DNA from: Pseudomonas sp. Seg1 | GTDB taxonomy: Bacteria > Pseudomonadota > Gammaproteobacteria > Pseudomonadales > Pseudomonadaceae | Length of the DNA stretch: 64,000 nucleotides | Direction: 5' to 3' | Assembly (NCBI RefSeq): GCF_018326005.1 | Contig: NZ_AP021903.1 | Location: 4,701,001 to 4,765,000 of the forward strand | Part shown: positions 63,962 to 64,000 of the stretch, piece by piece | How the letters are laid out: each line of letters begins with the position of its first letter | Numbering within the stretch: the stretch's first letter is position 1 | The notes under the pieces: model-generated | Told to the model about the DNA's origin: nothing | Databases searched by the model: none | Seen by the model: the letters and a program-made list of their open reading frames with translations, nothing else | Translations under genes and position numbers: made by a program

Positions 63962-64000
63962 GAAAAATGCTCCTGTTTGCCTTTTTTGTGGTTGTGGCAA

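Overview
The window looks like chromosome from a fluorescent-group Pseudomonas. The evidence is high GC, gene orders typical of the genus (rbdA, an ABC exporter, a DsbA-like gene, trhO, bolA, a DUF2059 gene and fumC; the three-gene NAGGN osmolyte cluster; divergent etfBA/etfD with a PsrA box), and many extragenic palindromes of the fluorescent-Pseudomonas REP/REPIN type. No rRNA, tRNA, CRISPR array, insertion sequence or prophage was seen. The species cannot be fixed from the sequence alone.

Layout. 0-13 kb: a YciK-type dehydrogenase, a diguanylate cyclase, a TenA/PqqC-like protein, then on the minus strand rbdA (PAS-GGDEF-EAL), an ABC exporter, a DsbA-like protein, trhO, bolA and a DUF2059 protein, followed by fumC and an EamA permease. 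13-19 kb: thiolase, polyphosphate:AMP phosphotransferase and mnmC. 18.7-25.6 kb: an accessory pair of divergent genes. One encodes a 1611-residue leucine-rich-repeat protein ending in an IpaH/NEL-type E3 ubiquitin ligase domain (candidate catalytic Cys1407). The other encodes a 605-residue relative of its N-terminal half with no LRR or ligase domain. 25.7-30.6 kb: NAGGN osmoprotectant synthesis and a linked M42 peptidase. 30.9-42.6 kb: small conserved genes (yheU, a CsrA/Rsm paralogue, ynfA), an LTA-synthase-like sulfatase, a START protein, a MocR regulator, OmpA/DUF4398 lipoproteins and a solute-binding protein. 41-45 kb: electron-transfer flavoprotein genes and their quinone oxidoreductase. 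45-47 kb: an AraC regulator divergent from a zinc alcohol dehydrogenase. 47-52.4 kb: the D-galactonate operon dgoK-dgoA-dgoD-dgoT followed by an IclR regulator.

52.4-58.0 kb is the most unusual region: a compact type VI secretion toxin island between dgoK and a GNAT acetyltransferase. It reads, in transcription order, as a gene of unknown function, a PAAR tip protein, a GxSxG lipase-like effector with a visible Ser-Asp-His triad, and immunity-like lipoproteins. Five paralogous lipoprotein genes are present. One has lost its lipoprotein signal frame through a one-base change in a G6/G7 run, and one is a truncated 97%-like copy. Near 56.14 kb a decayed piece of dgoK is joined directly to a decayed 3' end of the GNAT gene. 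That is the junction expected if the whole island, with both flanking gene ends, was once tandemly duplicated and one copy later lost its toxin.

58-64 kb returns to ordinary genes: an HD-domain protein, an MFS permease, two small proteins, and an NCS1 permease overlapping a PfkB kinase.
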